39,424 nt of DNA. Source: Deltaproteobacteria bacterium. Its GTDB lineage: Bacteria; UBA10199; JADGCS01. The DNA lies in NCBI GenBank assembly GCA_015228875.1, contig JADGCS010000033.1, forward strand, positions 1 through 39,424, given 5' to 3'. The notes under the pieces are model-generated. The model made no database searches. It was not told the DNA's origin and saw only the letters and a program-made list of their open reading frames with translations. Made by a program: the position numbers and the translations under genes. Of the stretch, positions 15,629 to 24,040 are shown in pieces; position 1 is the first letter of the stretch; each line of letters opens with the position of its first letter.

Positions 15629-16971
15629 GTGAGACAGCTCCTTAAAATGACATCCCAGAGGACCTTGACACCAAAGTGAACGGCCTCCACAGGGATGCGT
15701 TCGTTATGTCCATGAAACAAGGTCCTGAACGGGACTCCTTCTGGTAGTTTTGTCGGGACAAAGCCGTATGTCTTGATCCCAACGTCTGCATAAAAGTTGG
15801 CATCTGTGAATCCGGGGATGAGGTAAGGGACAGGGATTCCCTCTGGATCTGCACTGATAAGGGCCTCTTTAAGCCCGCCAAAAAAGGGATTGCTGTAATC
15901 CACGGTACAGGGTTCTTTTTTATTGATGACCTCAATCTCAACCTCATGGCCAACCAGGGCCCTCACCTCTTTTAAAAAGGAGGCAACACTTTGCTCTGGC
16001 AGGATGCGGCCGTCCACATGGACCTCTGCATCTGTGGGGATGACGTTTGTTTTTTGTCCGGCCCTGATTATGGTCGGCGTTGCCGTGTTGCGGTACATCA
16101 CCCTGAACGTCTGTGCCGCGGCCTTGTCTGGAAAGAGCTGATTGAGCACAAAATTTGACAGCCTCTTTTTTGTTGAGGCCTTAAGGACGAACCCTTTGAG
16201 GGGGCCAAGCTGCCCCGCCAGTGAATACACAAAGTCCTCAAAGACTTTTGTCCTGTGAAACGGCAGTTGTTGGCTGGCAAGGCGGTGCGCTGCCTTAAAC
16301 AGGGGGGGCAGCGCCTGCTGATTGTGTGGCATGGCCCCGTGTCCTGTCTCGCCCCTGGAGATCATTTTAAACCAGCAAATCCCCCTTTGTGCGACACCGA
16401 TGGGGTAAAATCTCTTGCCCCCCACGTAGAGCGAAAAGCCACCTACCTCGTTTAAGGCGTACTCGGCAGCGATGAGATCACGGTGATGTTTGACAAGCCA
16501 TGCCGACCCGTGATGACACCCTTCCTCCTCATCGGCAACAGCGGCAAAGATGAGGTCTCTTTTTAACGGGAGTTTTTCTTTGTGTGCCTTGATAAAAAGG
16601 GCCATGCTCATCGCGGTCATCTGCTTCATGTCGATCGTGCCTCGCCCCCAGACACAGCCGTCCTTAATGATGCCACTGAACGGGTCGCACTCCCATTGAT
16701 TGTTCTCGCAGGGGACGACATCGAGGTGGCTTGAGAGGAGGAGTGGTTTTTTGGAACCATCGCCTTTTAGTCTCGCGATAATATTGCCGCGCCCGGGGGC
16801 TGCTTCGAGTATTGTGTAAGGGATGTTTTCTTTGTCAAAGATGGCCGCAATATAGCGACACGCCTCGATCTCGTTGCCTGGCGGGTTTGTTGTGTTGATC
16901 GAGACAAGGTGCTGCAAATATGTGACGGTTTCTCTTAGTTCTTGATCTGTGATTTGAATTGTTGTTTGCAT
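15625..16971 (-). CDS. M20-family zinc peptidase/deacylase (ArgE/DapE/ACY1 type)
   Basis: A 448-residue di-zinc hydrolase of the M20 family. The metal and catalytic signature is complete: SSHLDVVP (His82, catalytic Asp84), GRGTIDMK (bridging Asp114), ADEEEG (Glu148/149 region), NEVGG (about 175) and a late HGHNERIP giving the last His. Such enzymes hydrolyse N-acyl amino acids or dipeptides; sequence alone does not tell which. The long insert between the conserved blocks around residues 215-310 holds the dimerisation (lid) domain. ATG 16971 is the first reasonable start; AGGGG lies a rather long 16 bases upstream. It overlaps the nnr start by four bases, so the two are co-transcribed. Repeat A2 begins 40 bp upstream. 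Confidence 0.87.
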   Translation of the reverse strand: MQTTIQITDQELRETVTYLQHLVSINTTNPPGNEIEACRYIAAIFDKENIPYTILEAAPGRGNIIARLKGDGSKKPLLLSSHLDVVPCENNQWECDPFSGIIKDGCVWGRGTIDMKQMTAMSMALFIKAHKEKLPLKRDLIFAAVADEEEGCHHGSAWLVKHHRDLIAAEYALNEVGGFSLYVGGKRFYPIGVAQRGICWFKMISRGETGHGAMPHNQQALPPLFKAAHRLASQQLPFHRTKVFEDFVYSLAGQLGPLKGFVLKASTKKRLSNFVLNQLFPDKAAAQTFRVMYRNTATPTIIRAGQKTNVIPTDAEVHVDGRILPEQSVASFLKEVRALVGHEVEIEVINKKEPCTVDYSNPFFGGLKEALISADPEGIPVPYLIPGFTDANFYADVGIKTYGFVPTKLPEGVPFRTLFHGHNERIPVEAVHFGVKVLWDVILRSCLT

Positions 16972-17011
16972 GGATTTTGTTGCATCATGCCCCTTAATTT
17001 TTTATCGGGCA

Positions 17012-17137
17012 AGTAAATTTATGTCCAGGAATTTCAAAGTTGACGGAGCGCGGGTGCGTTCCTCGCATAACGGAGGAACTCAATCGCGTCCCCCAAGGGG
17101 ATTTCCTTCGGGGCATCAAAGTCAAGTTAGTAACTTG
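17012..17137 (+). repeat. Dispersed palindromic repeat family A, copy 2 (126 bp)
   Basis: Same length and hairpin layout as copy 1. The upper part of the first stem is perfect here (GTTCCTC/GAGGAAC), against one mismatch in copy 1. It fills most of the 166-bp gap between the divergent M20 peptidase and LolA-like genes. The ATGTCCAGG near its left end (17021) is repeated exactly at 17138, where the LolA-like gene begins directly at the repeat border. Confidence 0.9.
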
Positions 17138-17911
17138 ATGTCCAGGCTTCAATGGATCACCATATTTTTTCTTCTCTGTACCACTCCCTCTTTTGCGGGC
17201 ACCTTAACCGGCCGTGAGATCATGCTCAGGCAGGCCGAGCAGGACAAAGGCTTTCATGACGAGGTCTCGATGGGGGTGCTTACAATCGTCAACCCGCGCG
17301 GTGTCAAGACAGTCCGCAAGTTTAAGCTGCTTGTCCTTGAGGCGAACAACGAACACGAAAAAAAAACAATGATCAAAATAGAGGCGCCGGCGGACCTTAA
17401 GGGTACGGGGCTCTTAAGCCATCAGAATAAAGAGAGGGCACACGATCAATGGTTGTATCTGCCGGCGCTTAAAAAGACACAGAGACTCACTGGTTCACTG
17501 CGCACAGGCAGGTTTACAGGTTCCGACTTTGCCTACGAAGACTTAAGCCCCCGTGCTGTAGACGATGACTCTCACCAACTCTTGCAAACAGAGCCATGTC
17601 TTGACACGCGTTGTTATGTTGTGGTCTCGATACCGCAAATCAAAGACACCGCCTACTCAAAAATAACCCTCTGGGTGAGGACAGACAACTATCAGGTGAT
17701 CAGAACAGACATGTACAATAAAAAGGGTGATCTGTTTAAAAGGGCGCACTTCGAAAACTTCTCCAGGCACAAGGACAAGTTCTTACGTGCGCAAAGGATC
17801 ACAATGAAAAACCTCATCAAGGGCGGTGAATCTGTCCTGGAATTTGTGGACATCAATATGCAAACCATGCTGCGCGACGAGGCCCTTAACAGAGCGGCCT
17901 TGGAGAGATAA
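17138..17911 (+). CDS. LolA-like outer-membrane lipoprotein-sorting protein (PF17131 type)
   Basis: A 257-residue periplasmic protein. Residues 1-20 are a signal peptide ending SFA-GT. The rest resembles the LolA-like family often called outer membrane lipoprotein-sorting protein: MLRQAEQDKGF, then KTMIKIEAPADLKGTGLL, QWLYLPALKKTQRL, and FTGSDFAYEDLSPR. These families adopt a LolA/LolB-like half-barrel that can carry a lipid or lipopeptide. In other genomes it commonly neighbours an MMPL/RND transporter and an outer-membrane protein; here only the latter is present. The frame is open through repeat A2 to 16970, but ATG 17138 begins the signal peptide. No Shine-Dalgarno is evident. Its stop overlaps the next start (TAATG). 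Confidence 0.8.
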   Translation: MSRLQWITIFFLLCTTPSFAGTLTGREIMLRQAEQDKGFHDEVSMGVLTIVNPRGVKTVRKFKLLVLEANNEHEKKTMIKIEAPADLKGTGLLSHQNKERAHDQWLYLPALKKTQRLTGSLRTGRFTGSDFAYEDLSPRAVDDDSHQLLQTEPCLDTRCYVVVSIPQIKDTAYSKITLWVRTDNYQVIRTDMYNKKGDLFKRAHFENFSRHKDKFLRAQRITMKNLIKGGESVLEFVDINMQTMLRDEALNRAALER

Positions 17912-19218
17912 TGACAAAGATTACTCCCATCATCATACTCTGCTTTCTTGTACTTGTCCTGGTGCCGCCCCCTGCCTCGGCCCGCAAGCGCGTGGATTAC
18001 ACAATTGATCTTGCCTTTGAGAACCTGAATTTTATCCCCCATCGCGAAAGACACGCCCTCAATCATCAGGAGACACTCGATCTTGAGGCGGGGCTCACCT
18101 ATCACAACGAAAAAAATTTAAAGATCAACCTTAAACCCAGACTGCGTATTGATTTTGCAGACACCCACCGCAATCGTTATATCCCCAACGAGGCGTATTT
18201 AAAATTTTACGGTCCCCATTTTGAAATTGGCGCCGGCATGATGATCAAAGGGCGCGGCGTTGCCAGTTTTTACAACCCCACAAACTTTCAGAACAGAAGG
18301 GACTACGCAGACAACGGCTACACACCGGAAACATTGGGCGATCTGATGGTCTCGGCATCTTGTCTGTTGGGGCGTTGGGGCCCGCTCACGGATTTTTTTA
18401 TTGAGGCTGCCTTGCTGCCCCTTTTTTTACAAACACTGCTGCCCGAAAACGACACGCGGTTTGCGGTCAAGGGAACACGGGGTCTTGTCCCTTACGAGAT
18501 GGATGTTGCACAGGCGACTCAAAACTTTTTAAACTCCATGGCCTTCTCGATCGGTGCCGGTGCCTCCTTGTCCTCGTTTGACTGGTCACTCTTGTATTAC
18601 CACGGGCCGGAACGCGACCCCGGTTTTTATTTTACAACCAACACCGCGGGTGCGTTAAGGCTTAAGCCCTTTTATTACACAACAGACTCTCTGGGTATTA
18701 ACGGTGAGTTTGCAACAGGTTCCTTTGTTTTTAGCCTCGAGGCTGCGCTTAACCTCACAGGGATCAACGATTTTAAGACACACACGCTTGCGGGCTCAAC
18801 AGAGAACGTGATCCCGTCATCATATTTTCAGTTTATTCCGGGCGTCTCTTACGAGAAAGCGAACATTTTTGGTCAGGGTCAACTGACACTCAAGCTTGAG
18901 TACCTTGGAGAGGATGACCGCAACACCAGCATCCTTAAAGAGACGCGGCCCTTTAAAAACGATCTTTTTGCGGGTGTCAGATACGCCTTTAACAACACAA
19001 GGCAGAGCGAGATTGATCTGGGTGTGATCAAGGACCTCTCAAACGTCGAGACCCTGCTGATGGTCAGCGTGTCTTCAAAGATTGTACGTGAGTTTAAACT
19101 GGGGATCCAGGGCGTCGTGGTTAACAGGTCCGGGGACCAATTCCAGCCCCTCTCCTTTTTTGAAAATAATTCTTACATCATGACACGGGTATCTTATGCC
19201 TTTGGTGGGGGATTTTAA
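17911..19218 (+). CDS. Outer-membrane beta-barrel protein
   Basis: A 435-residue exported protein. A signal peptide spans about residues 1-24 (ending PASA-RK). The mature part is made of alternating amphipathic strands (for example NLKINLKPRLRIDF, FEIGAGMMIKGRG, QLTLKLEYLGED) and ends in a C-terminal Phe, the usual outer-membrane barrel signature. Strand count suggests a barrel of about 14-18 strands. It is translationally coupled to the LolA-like gene, and such barrel/LolA-like pairs usually belong to lipid or hydrophobic-compound transport units. It resembles DUF1302-type partners in context, not in a motif I can point to. It ends 13 bp before the convergent 183-aa gene. Confidence 0.78.
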   Translation: MTKITPIIILCFLVLVLVPPPASARKRVDYTIDLAFENLNFIPHRERHALNHQETLDLEAGLTYHNEKNLKINLKPRLRIDFADTHRNRYIPNEAYLKFYGPHFEIGAGMMIKGRGVASFYNPTNFQNRRDYADNGYTPETLGDLMVSASCLLGRWGPLTDFFIEAALLPLFLQTLLPENDTRFAVKGTRGLVPYEMDVAQATQNFLNSMAFSIGAGASLSSFDWSLLYYHGPERDPGFYFTTNTAGALRLKPFYYTTDSLGINGEFATGSFVFSLEAALNLTGINDFKTHTLAGSTENVIPSSYFQFIPGVSYEKANIFGQGQLTLKLEYLGEDDRNTSILKETRPFKNDLFAGVRYAFNNTRQSEIDLGVIKDLSNVETLLMVSVSSKIVREFKLGIQGVVVNRSGDQFQPLSFFENNSYIMTRVSYAFGGGF

Positions 19219-19231
19219 GTTACTGAGCAGA

Positions 19232-19783
19232 TCACTCTGCGACTGCCCTTTCGTAGCGCAAATACTCTGCTTCATCCTTTGGACAGTAGGAAGCGAGGTC
19301 CATCTTTATATCCACCCTGACCGGCACCATTTCCATGCCTTTGGTCTCTGTGATAAATAATTTTAAGCCCCATACCGTGGGCACATGGGTCTCAAGAAAG
19401 TAAGGTAGATTGCGATGTTCCGGTCCCCTGATGCCCGACACCTTGCACTCCATTCCGGCACTCAGCGATGTCTTTGCATGTTTTAAAAAACTGTCCAATT
19501 TGGATTCAAGATCACGCAAGACAGTATCATACACAGCCGTGGGGTTTCTAAAGAGCGTGCGCTGCACTGTTGCGCCCGGTGCATGCGCTGCGGTCTTGCC
19601 CACATTAAAGTGGGTTGACGTGTAGTAACTTGTCATCAGGATGTTTCGTGCCGCAGCAGCCTCATCGGAACTGTAGGCGCTGACGTCACCATCACTTTCC
19701 CTGATTTTTTTTAATATGCCCGCGAGTTCTTTCGCCTGTTCAACGGTCGGACTGGCCGCATGGCTTGTTGAGATTTCTGCCAT
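19232..19783 (-). CDS. Hypothetical cytoplasmic protein (183 aa)
   Basis: I do not recognise this protein. It has no signal peptide or membrane segment. The N-terminal third is helical and Ala-rich (VEQAKELAGILKKIRES). A central conserved-looking stretch contains YYTSTHFNVGKT. The last third appears as beta strands with NLPYFLETHVPTVWGLKLF and ends DEAEYLRYERAV. The gene is well supported: AGGAG lies seven bases upstream of ATG, and a TATAAT box lies 24 bases upstream of the start. It is monocistronic, facing the outer-membrane barrel gene and divergent from the toxin-antitoxin unit. Confidence 0.7.
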   Translation of the reverse strand: MAEISTSHAASPTVEQAKELAGILKKIRESDGDVSAYSSDEAAAARNILMTSYYTSTHFNVGKTAAHAPGATVQRTLFRNPTAVYDTVLRDLESKLDSFLKHAKTSLSAGMECKVSGIRGPEHRNLPYFLETHVPTVWGLKLFITETKGMEMVPVRVDIKMDLASYCPKDEAEYLRYERAVAE

Positions 19784-19807
19784 AGTGTGCTCCTGTTATT
19801 GGTGTTG

Positions 19808-19838
19808 ATTATATCTCCGTCTTCGCGTCTTTTGTCTT
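19808..19838 (-). promoter_or_regulatory. Promoter of the 183-aa gene
   Basis: On the minus strand AAGACA (19838-19833) and a perfect TATAAT (19813-19808) are 19 bases apart, a little wide for sigma70. The -10 lies 24 bases upstream of the ATG at 19783. Confidence 0.4.
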
Positions 19839-19971
19839 TTGGATCGGTTTTTGTGTTTCTTAAGTTGCTAAAAAATTTCGCATTTTCTGCATATACGCAA
19901 CCTTACAGGATGATTTGTGATTTCTGGGGGGTATTCAAAGAGGGGGGGCATCTTTTTTTCATTAAAGGACA

Positions 19972-20000
19972 TTGTTGTATTGGGTATCGATATATGATAA
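19972..20000 (+). promoter_or_regulatory. Promoter/operator region of higBA
   Basis: TTGTTG (19972-19977) and TGATAA (19995-20000) are separated by 17 bases, 22 bp before the toxin start. A TATCGATA palindrome lies within the spacer and could be where the HigA protein binds to repress its own operon, as is usual for such units. Confidence 0.45.
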
Positions 20001-20021
20001 CATGATGCAAATGAGAGTCTT

Positions 20022-20315
20022 ATGATTGTCAGTATTCATGACAAATTGACACAGGATATTTTTGACGGGGTGCAAAGCAGGCACATAAGAAGACTGGATA
20101 AATCTCTGCATGCCAAGGCGCGGCGCCTGCTTGACCAGATAAACGCTGCCCCAGACGTCAATATGTTGAGGGTGACGCCCGGCAACAGGCTGGAAAAGCT
20201 CTCCGGTGACCTGAAAGACCAGTGGAGTGTGCGTCTCAACGATCAATGGCGCATTGTTTTTAAGTGGATTGATAACAATGCTCATGATGTTTGCATCATC
20301 GATTACCATAAATAA
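20022..20315 (+). CDS. higB: HigB-type toxin (RelE superfamily)
   Basis: A 97-residue toxin of the HigB/plasmid-killer branch of the RelE/ParE fold. In the family it is a ribosome-dependent mRNA endonuclease that stops translation when free of antitoxin. Recognisable stretches are GNRLEKLSGDLKDQWS (about 54-69), RLNDQWRIVFKW (about 71-82) and VCIIDYHK at the end, which give the beta-sheet core and the conserved Arg/Lys residues. The toxin-first gene order with antitoxin 12 bp downstream is characteristic of higBA. The ribosome site is weak, as is common for toxins of these operons. It looks full length and intact. Confidence 0.92.
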   Translation: MIVSIHDKLTQDIFDGVQSRHIRRLDKSLHAKARRLLDQINAAPDVNMLRVTPGNRLEKLSGDLKDQWSVRLNDQWRIVFKWIDNNAHDVCIIDYHK

Positions 20316-20327
20316 CAGGAGTTGCAT

Positions 20328-20639
20328 ATGTTGCCCCAAAAAAGACCCCCCACCCATCCGGGAGAAATGCTTTTAAAGGAATTTTTAGAACCCCTGCAAA
20401 TCACACAATCAAAACTCGCTACACACCTTGGCTGGTCTTATGCAAGACTCAACGAAATCATCAAAGGAAAAAGGGGCGTCACGGCAGAATCAGCGCTGGC
20501 TTTTGGTGAGGCTCTGGGGACTGGGGCTGAATTCTGGATGAATCTGCAAAAAAACTGGGATCTCTGGCATTCACTGCAGCATCATAAATCCATCAAGAGG
20601 CTCGCAGAATTCAAGATGACCAAACCCGCCTTGGCTTAA
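20328..20639 (+). CDS. higA: HigA-type antitoxin
   Basis: A 103-residue helix-turn-helix antitoxin that binds and neutralises HigB and represses the operon. The family opening HPGEMLLKEFLEPL is at about residues 11-24, followed by the XRE-type DNA-binding helices (ITQSKLATHLGWSYARLNEI) and the usual ALGTGAEFWMNLQKNWDLW stretch that marks the HigA branch. The ATG at 20328 is preceded by AGGAG with a six-base gap; the in-frame TTG at 20322 is too close to that site. A terminator follows at once. The pair sits between unrelated genes, consistent with acquisition as a unit, though no mobile-element ends are seen around it. Confidence 0.93.
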   Translation: MLPQKRPPTHPGEMLLKEFLEPLQITQSKLATHLGWSYARLNEIIKGKRGVTAESALAFGEALGTGAEFWMNLQKNWDLWHSLQHHKSIKRLAEFKMTKPALA

Positions 20640-20641
20640 GG

Positions 20642-20678
20642 GGCTGTCGATTTAGACAGCCTCCCCCCTGTTTTTTTT
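20642..20678 (+). terminator. Intrinsic terminator of higBA
   Basis: GGCTGTC-GATTTA-GACAGCC (20642-20661), with further G/C pairing beyond a bulged T, is followed by eight T residues (20671-20678). The T run overlaps the stop codon of the convergent radical SAM gene by two bases. Confidence 0.8.
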
Positions 20679-21690
20679 AAAGAAGCGCCACCTTTTCAAG
20701 AATCCCAAAATCCTGTGTCCTGTTAAACTGTTCCAGTTTTTTTATTATCGCCTGGTCGCCTTTTCTGATAAACGATCCGCCGGGAACGGCAAGCCCCTCG
20801 TCTGAAAGGCCAAGAAAGACTGTGACCCCGCTTTTTTTGCCGCGCAGTGCGGCTTTTGCAAGGTGAACAAGTGTTGGCGGGGTGTAGCGTCCCTCAAAAA
20901 AGGCTTTTTCCAACAGGGTGTCCCGCGCTACGTAGGTGGGATTAATATGCATGTTGATTTTAAGTTTTGTCTTTTTTGCAATGGTTGAAAGGTAATCAGT
21001 CGCGTGGTGAATGTCGCTGATGGCCGCACTATCCGAAAGCCCCGGCACTGGTTTGAACATAAAATAGGTTTTAAGATGAAAACCGTAAGGGATCATATTG
21101 TGCACAAGATTTTCAAACTCATTTAATGACAGACCCTTGCAAAAATTTTTGTTGCGGATTTTTTCGTCAAAGGCCTCAAACCCAACAGCTATTTCAAGAG
21201 ATGTACTGTTTTTCCCTTCAGCAAGGGCGCGTGACAGAAATTCCAGTTCTGCAAGATCGACATACTCGGTGCGTGTTTCCAACGACATGACCTTAAGGCG
21301 TTTGAGGTACATGTTCTGCCTTGCGATCAGATACAGGAGCGCCGTGCTCGAAAAGGTTTCTTCATCGAGGACAGAGCCGTTATTGCTCACAATAATCTTT
21401 GTGATCCTGTTTCTTTTTTTCTGGACCCGCGGGTCCTTAAACAGGTTGTCAATCTGGTTGATGAGCGAAATAAAATCGATGTGATGGCGCGATGAAAGCA
21501 TCGGCAGGTTACAGCCGGTACACAAGGACCAGCGGCAGGCTTGTGTATAAAACACGACAAAAAGAATCAATCCCTCATCAGATTCTTGAAACCAGATCAT
21601 CGCCGGTTTGTTTTTATTGTGCTTATTGTCGAAGGAATATGTCTTGCCGGTTCTCTTATGCCTGTCTGTCCTCTGTGTTTTTTTTTTCAT
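20677..21690 (-). CDS. Radical SAM protein, Elp3/RaSEA-like CX4CX2C type
   Basis: A 337-residue radical SAM enzyme. The cluster motif is CRWSLCTGC (about residues 53-61), a CX4CX2C spacing like Elp3 and the archaeosine enzyme RaSEA, not the usual CX3CX2C. Later blocks fit the same group: IIVSNNGSVLDEETF, MSLETRTEYV, SLEIAVGFEAFDEKIRN and LKTYFMFKPVPGLSDS. RaSEA acts on modified tRNA; the bacterial members have no function known to me. The open frame runs back to 21894 inside ftsK; ATG 21690, seven bases after the ftsK stop, is chosen, though it lacks a ribosome site and ATG 21600 is possible. It is the last gene of the cell-wall cluster transcript. Confidence 0.72.
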   Translation of the reverse strand: MKKKTQRTDRHKRTGKTYSFDNKHNKNKPAMIWFQESDEGLILFVVFYTQACRWSLCTGCNLPMLSSRHHIDFISLINQIDNLFKDPRVQKKRNRITKIIVSNNGSVLDEETFSSTALLYLIARQNMYLKRLKVMSLETRTEYVDLAELEFLSRALAEGKNSTSLEIAVGFEAFDEKIRNKNFCKGLSLNEFENLVHNMIPYGFHLKTYFMFKPVPGLSDSAAISDIHHATDYLSTIAKKTKLKINMHINPTYVARDTLLEKAFFEGRYTPPTLVHLAKAALRGKKSGVTVFLGLSDEGLAVPGGSFIRKGDQAIIKKLEQFNRTQDFGILEKVALL

Positions 21691-21697
21691 ACAAGGA

Positions 21698-24037
21698 TCA
21701 GATTCTTGCGGCCAGGACCTCTCTCTGTCCCTGTCCATTTGGTGTAGACACCAGTCCCTGCGACTCCATTTGCTCGACGAGACGGGCCGCACGGTTGTAA
21801 CCAATCCTGAAATGCCTTTGGATACTCGAAATGCTGACACGATTACTGTCGCACACCACGCGAACAGCGGCATCGTACAGATCGTCAAGCGCATCGTTTA
21901 CAAACTCTGCATCACCGGGCTCCGGTTCCTTGAGAATCTCCTCGTTGTACATGGCCTTGCTTTGTGCCTTGATAAAATCGACGATACGAATGATTTCCTT
22001 TTCTGAAATAAAAGCCCCGTGCATCCTGTCGATCCTGTTTGACCCCGGCGGGATAAAGAGCATGTCTCCCATCCCGAGAAGATCCTCGGCCCCCACAGTA
22101 TCAAGAATGGTTTTTGAATCGTGTCTTGAAGTCACACGGAAGGAGATGCGTGAAGGGAAGTTGGCCTTGATAATGCCGGTGATCACATCGACAGAAGGTC
22201 TTTGCGTGGCAAGAATCACATGAATCCCGGCGGCCCTTGCCTTTTGTGCGAGACGACACACAGATTCTTCAACCTCCTTGGGTGCCACCATCATCAGATC
22301 GGCAAATTCGTCTATGATAATGACAATCAGCGGCAGTTTACCCTCGTGAACTACAGGGTCCTTGTCAGCCTCAATCTCCTTCTGGTTTGACTGATATTCA
22401 CCGCTCTCCATCAGTTTGTTGTAGGCCGAAAGATTTCGGCTGTTCACGTCGGCAAGAAGGGTGTATCTTCTTTCCATCTCTCTCACTGCCCACTTAAGCG
22501 CTATGTTGGCCTTCTGCGAGTCAGTTACAACCGGCAGGAGCAGATGAGGGATTCCCTCGTAAAGCGAAAGCTCGATCATCTTGGGGTCGATCATGATCAT
22601 CCTGACCTCGTCGGGTCTGGCCTTGTAGAGGATGGAGCAGATCATGGTATTGACCGAAACAGACTTTCCCGACCCCGTAGAACCGGCGATCAGAAGATGC
22701 GGCATTTTTTTCAAATCGGAGATATAAGGCACACCTTCTGTGTCCTTGCCGAGCGCAAACACGAGCTGTGAGCCCGCTTTTTGAAACCTCTCGTTACAGA
22801 TGATATCCTTGAGCCAGACAGTTTCCCTTGTATGGTTGGGCATTTCAATACCAATCGCTGCTTTATTGGGAAGCGGTGAGATGATGCGCACAGGCCTGCC
22901 GCCAATGGCCATACTTAAGTCATCAGAGAGGCTGTTGATTCTGGACAGTTTGACACCGGGTGCCGGCTGGAATTCAAACATCGTGATCACAGGACCGGGG
23001 TGAATTTCGAGAACGCGGCCATCAATGGAAAAATCCTTAAGTTTTGCCTCCAGTATACGGGCGCTCATTTTAAGGCTCTCTTTGTCAACACGAATCACGT
23101 CATCATCGTTGTAATCGAGAAAGTTCACCGGGGGCAACTGGTAGCCCTCGGCAATGTGCTGTAGATCGAGCTGCGTTGTTGTCTTTTTGGGCTTGCTGTC
23201 TTTGCGGGGCGTAATCTTTGGACCTTCTTCCTTTTCGCCAAAGACATCCTCAATTTTTTGTTGTATCTTCTGTATCGGTGATGTTTTTTCCTCGGGCGCC
23301 TTGCCTGATTTTTCGGGCATCACGGGTTGTGTGACTGCCGCATACTGCGCCTCCTGCATTTTCTGAAGATGCTTCTTTGCCTTTCGTTCCTGTATCTTCT
23401 TGTGCAGGGCTTTTTGTATCCGGGCCACATACATAAAAATCCTGCCGCCAAGTGTTCCCATTCCCTTCCCTATAATCACGGTGGAATTATTCAGGGCATC
23501 GACAAAGGACAGGCGTGTTGCAAGTATGAAGGTCAGGATCGCACCAAAAACAACCAGGAGATAAATTCCCCACATCCCCAAAAATTTTGCCCCAATCTCA
23601 CCAAGTGTTTTTCCGATGGTTCCCCCTGCATTGATCCAATGCTCCTCGTATAAAAACACCGAAAACTGAAGCTGCAGAAATATGGCAATGAATGTTGAAC
23701 AAATTATAAAAACCAGAAAATCAAGAAACTTGAGTTTGTTCCTCCTTCCTGTAAAAACAAGAATGGAATTGATGATAAAATACAGGCCCAGAAAATAGCT
23801 TGCCCCACCAATCAAAAAGAAAAAAATCCCTGCAATGTAGGCCCCGATAAGGCCTCCGAGATTCAAAACAGTTTCGTGACTCGCGAGTGTATTGATGGTG
23901 GGATCACGGGGGTCGAAACTGCAAACACAGACATAGAAAAAGACAGCGACTGCCATCAAAAGAATCGCAGTGATTTCCTTTTTTAAGGGAAATGTATCGT
24001 TTTCCTGTGTCAACTTTGTGATCTTTCCCCTTGCCAT
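21698..24037 (-). CDS. ftsK: DNA translocase FtsK/SpoIIIE
   Basis: A 779-residue septal DNA pump that clears chromosome ends from the closing septum and supports dimer resolution. Four hydrophobic segments (about 21-39, 62-90, 104-128, 152-174) anchor it. A charged linker runs to about 300. The motor has a Walker A motif AGSTGSGKS (451-459), a Walker B in IVIIIDEFADLMMVAP, and VILATQRPSVDVITGIIKAN. The last 65 residues form the winged-helix gamma domain (VSISSIQRHFRIGYNRAARL) that reads KOPS-type signals. The linker is short compared with E. coli FtsK (1329 residues), as in most bacteria. It starts 3 bp after the ftsZ stop. Placement directly after ftsZ is unusual relative to E. coli, where ftsK is unlinked. 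Confidence 0.96.
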   Translation of the reverse strand: MARGKITKLTQENDTFPLKKEITAILLMAVAVFFYVCVCSFDPRDPTINTLASHETVLNLGGLIGAYIAGIFFFLIGGASYFLGLYFIINSILVFTGRRNKLKFLDFLVFIICSTFIAIFLQLQFSVFLYEEHWINAGGTIGKTLGEIGAKFLGMWGIYLLVVFGAILTFILATRLSFVDALNNSTVIIGKGMGTLGGRIFMYVARIQKALHKKIQERKAKKHLQKMQEAQYAAVTQPVMPEKSGKAPEEKTSPIQKIQQKIEDVFGEKEEGPKITPRKDSKPKKTTTQLDLQHIAEGYQLPPVNFLDYNDDDVIRVDKESLKMSARILEAKLKDFSIDGRVLEIHPGPVITMFEFQPAPGVKLSRINSLSDDLSMAIGGRPVRIISPLPNKAAIGIEMPNHTRETVWLKDIICNERFQKAGSQLVFALGKDTEGVPYISDLKKMPHLLIAGSTGSGKSVSVNTMICSILYKARPDEVRMIMIDPKMIELSLYEGIPHLLLPVVTDSQKANIALKWAVREMERRYTLLADVNSRNLSAYNKLMESGEYQSNQKEIEADKDPVVHEGKLPLIVIIIDEFADLMMVAPKEVEESVCRLAQKARAAGIHVILATQRPSVDVITGIIKANFPSRISFRVTSRHDSKTILDTVGAEDLLGMGDMLFIPPGSNRIDRMHGAFISEKEIIRIVDFIKAQSKAMYNEEILKEPEPGDAEFVNDALDDLYDAAVRVVCDSNRVSISSIQRHFRIGYNRAARLVEQMESQGLVSTPNGQGQREVLAARI

Positions 24038-24040
24038 AAG

